A DNA stretch of 64,000 nucleotides from Paraphysomonas bandaiensis (lineage: Eukaryota; Chrysophyceae). The notes under the pieces were generated by a model. The model was not told the origin of the DNA. It saw nothing but the letters and a program-made list of their open reading frames with translations, and made no database searches. The stretch is taken from NCBI GenBank assembly GCA_965644295.1, contig CBFFRP010000263.1, forward strand, positions 248,001-312,000, in the 5' to 3' direction. The number at the start of each line of letters is the position of its first letter. Within the stretch, counting starts at the first letter, position 1. Both the position numbers and the translations under genes were made by a program. Shown here one piece after another: positions 20,272-30,139 of this stretch.

Positions 20272-20682
20272 ACTGTGAGATATCTTATGTGTTTAGTACT
20301 TATAAGTCACGTGAGTTAATCATGATACAAAGCAATTTCTTTGGCTACATTCGCAGGACACACTGTTCACATGATCTCACAACAGTCACTTATTTAGGAA
20401 CGCATCTGTCGGATTCTACTGGCTGGAATATATATGCTATATACGAAGTACATCAGTACATACACACATAGCAGTACATACAGAGTAGCTAGTTGAGTAC
20501 TACACTCTGTACTTGTCTACTGTTGTATGAATGTATTAGTATGTATGTTTGTACAGTACATAGGTACAGTTGGGCAGTGTGTATGATGCAGTCGAGAGAA
20601 GGACTCGAGAGTCTATGCACAGAGCTGTCAATAGCAGAAGAGGTTGTACCAAAACTTCGTACTAATGTTCAAGACTTAAACT
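20272..20682. promoter_or_regulatory. Divergent spacer with GTACAT-rich simple sequence
   Basis: This 411-bp spacer separates divergent genes. It is rich in TACATACA/GTACAGT words at about 20440–20570. A plus-strand frame upstream of ATG 20683 exists, but ATG 20683 gives a signal peptide and was chosen as the start. Confidence 0.35.
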
Positions 20683-22290
20683 ATGAATATGGCAGCATAC
20701 ATTCGATTCATTGCTTTCTGCTGTATTGCTCAATGTATAGCCAATTCAATGGCCACAGACAGTGTAAGCGACAAGCTTGCACTGAGAGTAAGATCACACC
20801 CTAGTAATGGTCCAGGTATAATGTTTTGGAGACCACAGAAGGTATATATATATTATGATTATTATGAGTAATATCTCATAGGTGGGGTCGTCTACTTTCT
20901 TGAGTTTACTAGTATCATACTCGTTTAGATACAACTTGCATCCGAAACCTTTAGGTATGTAATATATTTTCCATTTACAGACTATTAACGTGTAGATATG
21001 ACACAGAACCCCCGAATTCCTTGTGTGTCCGAATTGCCAGGTGTTGTGTCGACCGAGATTTATGTGGTAGTCGTAAGAATGCTACAGAAATAAAGACAAT
21101 TGAGCGGGCTGCAGTCAAATGGTCCTCCACGAGGAGGCGAAAGTTCAACCATAGCCGATCTCTAAATGAGTCTTTTCATGTATCATTCGGTCATGAATTA
21201 TGTGGCTTAGATAGGGTAGTGTCGAGTGACAATCTGAAGTGCGCATTTAGGTCCCGCCACTCTCCCCGCGAAGTCATTATGCTGCGGCACCCACTTTCTC
21301 GAGCTCTATCTGTGTACTATTTCTGGGGAGAACTATGGAAGATGCGCCAGAGTGGGGCCAGGAAGATAGCAACGGGTGAGAATATGAAGAGCATGACTAA
21401 ACGACTAGGAGCCGGAGGTAGTTCGGGACAACCCGTAACTGGACACCTGTTTTTATATCATGGAGATGAAGGAACCCCGCCTCCAGAGGATGTGGCAGTT
21501 CGGTACGCCCGAATGCTTCCTTATCGAGTTGGTATGCCAGGACCCAGCTATTCATGGAGTGCCTTTGCTGCGTCACCTGATGAGGCTGCACAGGCTGTGC
21601 TCCTCGGGCGTGTGGCCCCAGTGATAACAGAGCGCATGGACGAATCTCTTGTGGCCCTCACGAAGCACCTTGGCTGGACTCTAGCAGATATGGTGGTAGT
21701 TGTACCGAGAAAGGCATTATCAACCCACCCTAAACATACCGCGTGGCCACAAGGGGCAGTAAAACTTCTCAATGACACTCTTATTCAACGCGGGGAAATT
21801 GAGTTTTATAACGCTGCATCTCGAGCACTTGACATGAGACTAGAGAAGCTTCGGAAGGAAGGGGTAGATGTAGATGGCAATCTGAGATTGCTCAAGGATA
21901 TGAGAAAAACAGTTACAGAGGTATGTAAATTACAGTGTGAATATTTAACAGCTAATGTTAGCGCAGTACTGCCTCTCTGAGAGAGCATTAGACATATATA
22001 GGCGGCATCTTTCTAAGTCACTTTCTCAACACCCGAAGGGAAACAAATTAAGAGATGTTCCTGATGAGTATGTGTCTGGTGGGCACTGCTTCAACATTGA
22101 ACCCTCTGTGCGAGAGCTAATATATTCATTTGATGTCTGTGGTGGTTGCGAGGCTCACGCTATCCAACATGCCATTTACACAGGACAGGCGAAAACAGTT
22201 GCGGAAACCACTAGGCTGGAACATGTGAGAGGTGAAAGCCTTGTTGATAATGACAATTTTAGGAACTGCCCATTGGTGTTGCAGAGTTAG
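20683..22290 (+). CDS. Golgi-type sulfotransferase-like protein
   Basis: The N-terminus (MNMAAYIRFIAFCCIAQCIA) is a signal peptide or anchor. Exon 1 ends FWRPQK and, after a GT–AG intron, exon 2 continues VGSSTFLSLLVSYSFRYNLH, making RPQKVGSST, the P-loop that binds the 5'-phosphosulfate of PAPS. A second intron (20955–21006, phase 1) joins HPKPL to EPPNSLCVRIARC. The main exon carries REVIMLRHPLSRALSVYYF, the 3'-phosphate-binding site. A last intron after KTVTE leads to YCLSERALDIYRRHL, a Cys-rich end (DVCGGCEAHA) and a stop at 22290. The family transfers sulfate to carbohydrate or protein in the Golgi lumen; the acceptor here is unknown. It lies near GT17 and GT18 genes, so glycan sulfation is plausible. 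Four exons; all joins keep the frame. Confidence 0.78.
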
Positions 22291-22527
22291 TGTATTATAA
22301 TAAGGCAAATAAATTGTGAAATTTTATCGCTGTTTTACGCGATTTTTTGCTTGCTGCCATTCTTTTATGCGCGGTTGATAATCTATTTATTATCACAGAT
22401 CACTCTTTCATTTGGTACAATTTGCGTTTCTTTAATTAAAATATTTTAAATATGATAATGTCACCAACATACAAGCAAGAATGTACACTTTGGAGGGGTA
22501 ACATAGCGGAATTTTCAAGTCTACGAA

Positions 22528-23055
22528 TTACTTTCTTCTCCTTCTCCTGTATAGGTACGATAGCACATCATACGATACTACTGCCACAATCAGAGCTAAT
22601 AGGCCGGCATCAAATAGAGCATTAACATTTAGACTGTCGTCTTCTGACGTCTCACAGACAACTTTACTTTCACGTGATGTTGGCATTGTTGTCCATGATA
22701 TCCACCTCTGCCACCAGCCAGGACTGTTAGTAGCGACAATGCTCTGCTTTTCAAGAACTTTGAATGTACGAGAGCCAGTTTTCATAATAACTGGTGTTTT
22801 GACAACTTCTCCATATGCGGTACAGCGAGAACCATAAACTTCATTATCTCTTATGTAAAGTTCTAAGTATACATTGCTGGTCCAAGCAACACCCGTGATA
22901 TGAGTTTTATCAAGCTTAACAATTCTATGTTGATTCATTAGATCTTGTTTTACATCTTGTACTTCATATGTGGATCCAAAGAAATGCTTCAATTGTGATT
23001 TGGTTGCTGGGATTTCATACTGACAACGATCTCTTTCTCTAAAAAAGGAAAGCAT
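22528..23055 (-). CDS. Tail-anchored membrane protein, family unknown (5' end uncertain)
   Basis: The frame encodes 175 residues. An N-terminal soluble part of about 130 residues has mixed beta-like segments (NVYLELYIRDNEVYGSRCTA, KVLEKQSIVA) and a Trp-rich patch (PGWWQRWISW). It is followed by one hydrophobic helix (GLLALIVAVVSYDVLSYLY) and a final RRRRRK, the layout of a tail-anchored protein with the N-terminus in the cytosol. The soluble part loosely recalls lipid-binding START/VASt-type domains, but I would not assign it. ATG 23055 may be the start, but TTTTTTAG just inside it could be a splice acceptor, with further exons upstream that I could not fix. Confidence 0.6.
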   Translation of the reverse strand: MLSFFRERDRCQYEIPATKSQLKHFFGSTYEVQDVKQDLMNQHRIVKLDKTHITGVAWTSNVYLELYIRDNEVYGSRCTAYGEVVKTPVIMKTGSRTFKVLEKQSIVATNSPGWWQRWISWTTMPTSRESKVVCETSEDDSLNVNALFDAGLLALIVAVVSYDVLSYLYRRRRRK

Positions 23056-24563
23056 CAGATATGTTTATTGTATAATCAATGTTAGTATTGTTTGAATGGA
23101 TGATATATGGGGATGATTCCTATCAGTTTGACAGTGTTGCTTTAAGTAGACAGTCAGCATAGTGTGATCTTGGAAGAGACAAGGACATTTCTATGAATTA
23201 TATTGGTGTCCATTCTGTATTGTTAGTGTATTTTCTATATATCCCAATATCCGGATATTCAGCCCTGTTTATACTGATATCTGTACAGTACAGTATATCA
23301 TGGACCAAATTTCTAGGTTTTCAGGCTCCTTGTAACTGGAAAGTTCAGCTTGCTGGACAGTTCATACATGCATGATTGTTTCATCATATCTTTAGATGTC
23401 CGGATATCTATGAATGTTATATTGGATTAAGTGTTCGTATTATTCATCTTCATCTTATTTGTGTTCATGGTATACATCTGTAGCGTTGAGTTAATGGGAG
23501 TTAATCTGATGGGGAGCCGAGACGAATCTTTCGTATGGTAAGCTCTACAGTGTTATGCAATGAGCGTGTATGGTATGTGGATTATCTATCGAATCTTTCA
23601 GTTAAATTACATCTGATTAGAAACATATTTTGGGATACAGCCGATTTCTTGGCATTGTTACATTGTTATTGTCAAAGCAGCGATATACAGTTTGTCGGAG
23701 GTACTCTGGAATTTTGTTTTAATCATATTGCTTTCTTCCATCTAAGTGTCAGACGTGGCGTTTAAGCGTTTATATTTTCTAATTTAGTACATTTGCCTGT
23801 CACCTATTGAAGTAATTTTACTTGTTCTCTACAATACACTTCGCTTTATCATGATAAATATTACACTTTTCATCATACAAAAAAGGCTTGTTATTGAATA
23901 AGTCCGTACAGGGTTCAGTGAGTGTAGATTGTAAATACCGTTGCTTTAAGCATTCAATATTTCAGGTGGTATTTAACAAGTGTGAAGCAGCAGTAGCAGC
24001 AATGAGCCCAACATATAGTTCGGTAAGTTTTATTTTAAAAATTTAATTCTTCATTGTGGTGTATGATTACCCAGCCGTTCACTACATAGTCGCCTTTATG
24101 TTTGTGATGACACAGACCAATACTACTTCGAAGACGTATTAGTACTTCACAATCCATTATACCTAAATATACCTTTATCGAGGGAAGCAAGGAAACCTAT
24201 GGAAAAAATATAGGGAAGGTTTCTAAATTAATTATCACAGATACTTGGATAATTATGCAATGAAAGGCTTAAAAAATAGTTTCGACAATCGATTTCGTAA
24301 GGCCATTGTCGAATTCAATCCCAACACCTTACAAGGATGTAATGTAATATATTTAATCTATATGTAATCTATACGTGAACGTGTAATGGTGTATACTGAA
24401 AGAAAAGGTCACAGGTGACTGACCAATTAGTGGAGTCTACCCAGCTTTCAAAAATGCAAAAAATAAATGGAAAGTACAGCATCCATGCACAACACAAGGA
24501 CACCTCTATACTTGAATACGTAGAAAACAAACACATAATTCCGCCCAAGTGCACCAGCAAATA
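23056..24563. other. Intergenic, with two possible plus-strand exons
   Basis: No firm gene was found. Two short stretches look coding: 23966–24022 (between a CAG acceptor and a GTAAGT donor, reading VVFNKCEAAVAAMSPTYSS) and 24075–24213 (reading SLHSRLYVCDDTDQYYFEDV, then LHNPLYLNIPLSREARKPME to a stop). Their frames do not join directly, so they may be parts of a small or decayed gene whose other exons I cannot find. Confidence 0.3.
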
Positions 24564-26138
24564 CTAGCTTGGTCTTCTCCTACTTCTATGTCCTATACTC
24601 AATTTACCTCGATGACTTCTGCTCAGTATAGAAGATTGTTGCGCCAAAACTTTATTGGTATTTTGACGACTTCTACTTCTGGTAAAAGAGGTCTTTTTCG
24701 GCTGTTGATAGAACTGAGCTTGATACTTGGCTAACAGTTCTTGAGTGTACGGAGAATGTCTGGCCTTTCCTTTACAACCCCCGCCCCCGCACCCATCCGC
24801 TACGTATTCTTCAAACGACCCGTATACCTTGTTACCAGGGTGCATACGTGGTGGCGAAGATACATTACACTCTTGGCCTAGAATCTTACGAAGGTTGCGC
24901 AGATACTGCTCCGGAGTGTTGAACACGGGTACATATGGATCCGGCGGTCCGCGGCTCTTAATTTCCAGTATGGTGTCTCGTAGCAATGTCAGATTAGTTA
25001 TATCTATAGTGTAGGCATACGGGGGACGCAGATAGCGTTCAATAAAGGGGTGCTGAGAGGAATAGCGAAAACGAGTAGGTTTCCCCTTCACTGTGATCGG
25101 TGGGACCAGCACAGGGTTAATGAAAGGTGTGCCAAGAGCTATAGCTTCAAGAGGAGTAGGGCCATCTAAAGGCTGCCCAACCCCAAGCAGGAAGCTGCAT
25201 GAGCCAAGGAGTTGCAGATATTCATCTTTGTTCATATGACCATGATTAACTACAGGGTAGTCAACACGGACATCCAGCTTCTTCTTATACGTAGTGTGGA
25301 GAGGAGGCATTGCGAGAGCTGCAGCGCGCAGAGTTGGAGCAAACCTCTTCACATACCGTGGTTCCTTTGCCCACAGCAAGCCACCGGGTGTATTCTTCGG
25401 CATGAGAGAATGACGGGGCGTGATGAAATATACAGGAGAATTACTACCGTCAAACTCATAGGGAGTAAGTATGCGCTTTAGATCAAGCCCGCGCTGGGTG
25501 TTGAATTCTGGCTGGGTTCCAAATCCGTCAATTATGAAATATTTACAATGGCGTCGGGGAAAATCTCCGACATTCTCAGCTGTACCTAGCCCATCATAGT
25601 CCGTAAGGACTACGTCAAATTCTTGACCACGTACTACGATCCAGAAGTCGACTATTGTACTGACTACAGTTACATTATACCCTAGCGCACCCAGACCTGA
25701 TACTAGATCGGCCCATATTACAAATTCTCCGGCCGGCCCACCAGCCAATGCAAGGTTTTCCATGTCCCAGTACGCCACCCACCCACAATACACGAGCGCT
25801 TTTTTACGTAAATGTGGCGGCTGGATAAGACGCTCTGTAATAGAAAGATTCCGCCATAGAGACTCTTTACTGAGCACATTTGCTGTTAATAGACGATGAT
25901 AGCGAAGTGAATGCAGCAAATCATCAAACCAAGCATCATGGTAGCTAATATATGATATCATACTGTTATTAGTCTCTACAGATTCTATTGTTAAGTTGTA
26001 TGTACCATTTCTAAAATTTGATAATATGGTGGCTTTATTATGACTTAAAAATTGTGTTTCAGTATGAAAAGCTACCCATAACTGATAGATGCATACTGTG
26101 AGAGCAGTTAGCCATAGCAGTAACTTGTTAGAAATCAT
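24564..26138 (-). CDS. GT18-family (MGAT5-like) glycosyltransferase
   Basis: This is a 524-aa type II membrane protein: residues 3–22 form a signal anchor (NKLLLWLTALTVCIYQLWVA). The catalytic region carries motifs of alpha-1,6-mannoside beta-1,6-GlcNAc-transferase V: ALVYCGWVAYWDMENLALAG, GGPAGEFVIWADLVSGL with LGYNVTVVS, then FIIDGFGTQPEFN and, near the C-terminus, SCSFLLGVGQPLDGPTPLEA followed by IALGTPFINP. In animals GT18 makes the beta-1,6 branch of complex N-glycans in the Golgi. The C-terminal 60 residues are Lys/Arg/Ser-rich and unlike the animal enzyme. The start is ATG 26138; the frame runs seven codons further upstream but without an ATG. There are no introns. The acceptor is inferred. 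Confidence 0.85.
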   Translation of the reverse strand: MISNKLLLWLTALTVCIYQLWVAFHTETQFLSHNKATILSNFRNGTYNLTIESVETNNSMISYISYHDAWFDDLLHSLRYHRLLTANVLSKESLWRNLSITERLIQPPHLRKKALVYCGWVAYWDMENLALAGGPAGEFVIWADLVSGLGALGYNVTVVSTIVDFWIVVRGQEFDVVLTDYDGLGTAENVGDFPRRHCKYFIIDGFGTQPEFNTQRGLDLKRILTPYEFDGSNSPVYFITPRHSLMPKNTPGGLLWAKEPRYVKRFAPTLRAAALAMPPLHTTYKKKLDVRVDYPVVNHGHMNKDEYLQLLGSCSFLLGVGQPLDGPTPLEAIALGTPFINPVLVPPITVKGKPTRFRYSSQHPFIERYLRPPYAYTIDITNLTLLRDTILEIKSRGPPDPYVPVFNTPEQYLRNLRKILGQECNVSSPPRMHPGNKVYGSFEEYVADGCGGGGCKGKARHSPYTQELLAKYQAQFYQQPKKTSFTRSRSRQNTNKVLAQQSSILSRSHRGKLSIGHRSRRRPS

Positions 26139-26645
26139 TAATTTATCTTCCAGTAACACTGGAATTAAATATTCATTTGTAATATCTAGATATGTTGTTC
26201 ATTGTGTTGGTTATATGGAGGTTATGTTGGCTATATGTGTACACCATGATACAGCTGTGTGACAGTGGTGCTGTGGTATGTATGTATGAGATCCCATATA
26301 CTGTATATGATATGGAGAAATGCATACCTATAATCAGTATACTGTCCAGCTGCTGTATATGGTCGTAATCCGAATGAAGGTTGTGAGATGAATAGATATC
26401 GGGGATATCATAGAGGGTCAGCAGTATTCCTTGTATAGACCATAAATACCAGGGATTCTAGAAGCTATAATCCCTACTTTTGAATTTCATATCCTAAATA
26501 TCCCTATATTTTCTACAAGAGGTGTGTGTAAATCCATCCATCTAAACAGCATATACATACATAAGAGACCTTAACGACCATAAGACTTAAAGGTACCACC
26601 CTCTCCTCCTCCATATAAATCTATTATCATATAAAGATATTCATT
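26139..26645. promoter_or_regulatory. Divergent spacer between GT18 and ectodomain genes
   Basis: This 507-bp spacer lies between two divergent genes and presumably holds both promoters. It contains TATCCCTATA words like those before the GT17 gene and several GTATATGA-type simple stretches. Confidence 0.35.
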
Positions 26646-29054
26646 ATGACAAATAAATCAAATAATATACGTATGATATCAGTTGAAATTGATAAAGATA
26701 ATGATACTAATGAATCTTTCTATGACTGGTTTATTAATAAAATCAATGAAATGTTTATAGAGAATATACCACTAGAATCTATTAAAGAATTACAACCACA
26801 ATTTATGTATATATTTGGGGCTGTATCTTATATACTTAGTCTTGGTTGTTTTATATATTTTTGTTATTCTGGTTATTCAGAAGCTCGAACTAAATCATAC
26901 ATTGCTCTAAACAATGATGATGGCGAGTGTACTACAGTCCCTAAAGCAGTTTCTGGTCAATGGTTAGCGTCTTATGATGGTCTTTATACTGGAGATGTTG
27001 ATTTCCAATACCCTCTGGCAGTGTATATGTTGGAGTTTGAAGATTTCAGTAAGAACTCTCATGAATACAAAAATATCATGGATGAGTACAAGGCTGAACT
27101 CAAGAAGATTGGCGAACTTGCTTTGACTCAGAATCTAGCTGATAATATACTGTATTGGGTTTCCTGGCAGGTGCTAGATCGAGAGGAGGGTGAGGTACTA
27201 GTTGTAAGTGTAGGCTTTGGAGCAAGGTGTAACATATTTGAATAGGTTCGGCGCTTTCAAATGAATGCGGATCCTCGGTCGGTGTTTGATAATGAATACA
27301 TATTTGGGCAAATGGCAACTGTGAATGCCGAGTGCTACGTATCAACGTCCACCTCGACATTTGATAGTGCCAATGCCGTTATGACAAACAGGTATAGTTA
27401 CAATGACTTTATGGCCACAGAGAACTGTTCGGTAATAAATCCCGAAATGTTCGGATATTCGGAGCGATTTCATGGCGATGACTTTACAGTGTCGCTTGAT
27501 GTTAATACTGCTATAACGGCTATTGCAGTAAGTATCACTACGCTCTCCCAGTTAAAGTTATTTGTTGACTGACTGTGTGAAGGTAAATAAGGGCATCCTA
27601 AATGCCACACATCTAGAAGAGATTCAAAGTAGCCGATACTTAAACTTCACTCAGCGGATCGATAACCGTTTCCCCAATATGACACCTTTAATGTGCATTG
27701 ACCATGCCAACATATGTCTTCTTAAGATCGGTAAGCTGATAGTGGCTCCCGTGTACAACCACTTCGGTTCTCTGCGCATTAACCAACCATGTGTTTGCTC
27801 CGACCACATGGACCCGTACTGTAATGTATTCGACTTTATGATTGGCTTCCTATATTATCCCTACGATGATGCTGACCTTAGTGCCAATGCCCCCGATTCT
27901 GATGGATTTTTGCACTCAGTGAACCTCCTCATTGAGCTGCTTAATATCCGCCCCTTCGTAGAAACGAATGCTATGGCTTTCAATGCCTCGTGGGCTTCTA
28001 CGGCCTCAAACCCTACTGATGATATATATAAAAAGGAATGGCGAGATGCTGCATACGAATTTTGTCTTATAAACGGTACCTATTGCAACATCGCCATGTT
28101 CAATTCATTTGACTTCAACAACCACTATGTGTCTTCCTATTACTATAATATCATTGATGGTGCATGTCGAGATTCCTTCAATATTGCGGAAGATGATTGG
28201 GAGCAACTCAGAAATAACCCACCAGTAGGACTTGTGGAGAGGTACTACGAATGTGTGGCCACACCTTTGCAGGCCATATTTGTCAGCATTGGAGTTGCCG
28301 CGGGAAACACTGCTACTTTAGTGCCAATAGCAGTTATATGCATGCTCCCACCGCTCTATATATACTTATCGGTATGACTACAATCCTCTTGCTCCAGTGA
28401 TTACTTATCCTATTACTTTTAGCTCTCAGGTAACCAACCCAAGAAAGATGAATACGATGAAAAAGATTTAGAGGCAATGCTGAAGGCCCTATCTCTATTG
28501 CTTCTCAGGGTATCATTATTCATCTCGGTACTTGACTTTAGTCACCGCTTGTGTAGATCCGAGATGGGAAATTACGTGGCATTAAGAAGGACGGCGTGCT
28601 GGTCAAAATTAAAAATGAAATACTGAAAACCGCCAAAGTTGGGGGGGGGTACGAGGATAGTGATGACGACACAGGTTGGGTTCGTTTATTTTACACAGGG
28701 TATCATTGGAAGTGACCTTTTTGTGATGCAGATGACGAAGGCGGGGAAACGCTGCAATCAGAGTCAACAGATAACGAAAAGCCTAAACCGATTTCGTTGC
28801 AACGCAAAATTCTTGGCTCTAACTCCCGGGACTCTTCAAATCAACCGGCTAGTTTTTGGAACTCAATATGTACTTGACAGTATTCTGATGATGCCACTAT
28901 ATTAATATTTTGCTCACTAGTGGTAGGAAACCCTCTATGGTCTGATGAAACAAGAAATTCCTCTGAAAATAATGCTGTTGAGATGAAATCAGCACGAATG
29001 TCTGATGCCAGCGGCAATGGTGAATTATCTCTTGCGTATTTTGATGTCGAGTGA
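26646..29054 (+). CDS. Two-pass membrane protein with large N-glycosylated ectodomain
   Basis: I do not recognise the family. The protein starts MTNKSNNIRMISVEIDKDND. A membrane helix lies at about residues 54–73 (YIFGAVSYILSLGCFIYFCY). A large loop of about 450 residues follows with several N-x-S/T sites and paired cysteines (e.g. NQPCVCSDHMDPYCNVFDF, CLINGTYCN, DGACRDSF). A second helix (FVSIGVAAGNTATLVPIAVI) is followed by a cytosolic tail of about 170 residues with an acidic patch (YEDSDDDTDDEGGE). Introns, all short: about 27200–27255, 27530–27580, 28372–28422, 28510–28556, 28674–28730 and 28881–28920. Joined this way, the frame runs to a stop at 29054 (ELSLAYFDVE). The predicted topology has both ends in the cytosol. 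A receptor or adhesion role is a guess. Confidence 0.6.
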
Positions 29055-29098
29055 CTGTTCTACGATGTTAGATATGATTATTCTCAATATTAGTAAAG

Positions 29099-29655
29099 AT
29101 GTCTCCAGAAAAAGCAATTCTGTTGGGACAATGGGAGTAAGAACGTACGAATCCACATATTTCGTGTTCGCATGTAAAAGATTTTCGTGTTTGCAGGATG
29201 CTGAGTTTTGTACAGGACCTTAAAACGGCTATGGCCAAGGCAGTAAGAGTGGTAGGGTACGATGGCGGGAAAATGGTGTATATGCATGCATTTAAGCTTT
29301 CTACTCAGCTCTCCAATGTCGACACTGCAGAGCTAGATTTGTTTTACCTTTCTGACCCTCAAACTGCCCGGGATATGCTGCGGACCTTGCACTCAGCAAT
29401 GGAGCTGCACGCTGGGCTGGATTTAGATTGTGACCCCAAGACTCTGTCCCCACAACAGCGTGATAGTTGCGCCTACATTATTGGTACTTTAGTACTGACG
29501 TTAAGTGATGTGAGTCGTCTTCTAGTGGAAGGTACGTTTATTTACAATCTTTTATGTGGATATAGCTACTAATGTATTGCTTATAGGAAATTGTACGACT
29601 CCAGTTAGAATGGGAACATGTTTATCTAAGATGTGATCATAGAATTCTTTCATGA
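29099..29655 (+). CDS. Small helical cytosolic protein, unknown
   Basis: Three exons: 29099–29136, 29197–29509 and 29587–29655, joined by GTAAGA/GCAG and GTGAGT/ATAG introns with the frame kept. The product is about 139 residues: MSPEKAILLGQWEMLSFVQD, then DLKTAMAKAVRVVGYDGGKM, AELDLFYLSDPQTARDMLRT, and a last exon EIVRLQLEWEHVYLRCDHRI. It is mostly helical, without a signal peptide. It starts only 44 bp after the stop of the upstream gene on the same strand, so it could instead be a downstream part of that gene, but no join between them was found. The family is not recognised. Confidence 0.55.
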
Positions 29656-30139
29656 TTTCAACGTTCTTTCACATATTTAGATTTGCGTACTATCAGTAAC
29701 GCATGCACATGCGCTATACTATTGCGGAATGTGTTATGATGTACTCCGCGTTGCCGAAGAAATAGACTAGTATCCGCCGCCGGATGAGTATCATAAATTG
29801 CCTAGTATGAGAAATATAAATAAAGTGATGGTCTACTGTGTAGTGTGTGTTGCGCTAGCGGTTAATATTAAATATGCTATACAAAGATTTCATTAAATTT
29901 TTGATTCAAATCTTTTATACGAATAAAAAACGCAATACTCCAACTCTATTGGAAATTTTGGTAACTTGGCGTTGACAATCAATGCATTGCGCACTTTAAT
30001 CTAGTGAATCTATACTGTGATAACAGGGGATATTCATACCTAACGTCGACTGCCGTATCACCGCCTCTGATGTTTCAGGTTCGAATATGACACATATGTT
30101 CCAACTCTACATATAACAACAACATATTAACGAAGTGAA
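29656..30139. other. Intergenic between convergent genes
   Basis: This is 484 bp of AT-rich DNA between convergent 3' ends. No gene was seen. Confidence 0.4.

Noticed and set aside
30060-30080. GGTTCGAAT word resembling a tRNA T-loop
   Set aside because: No matching acceptor, D or anticodon arms around it.
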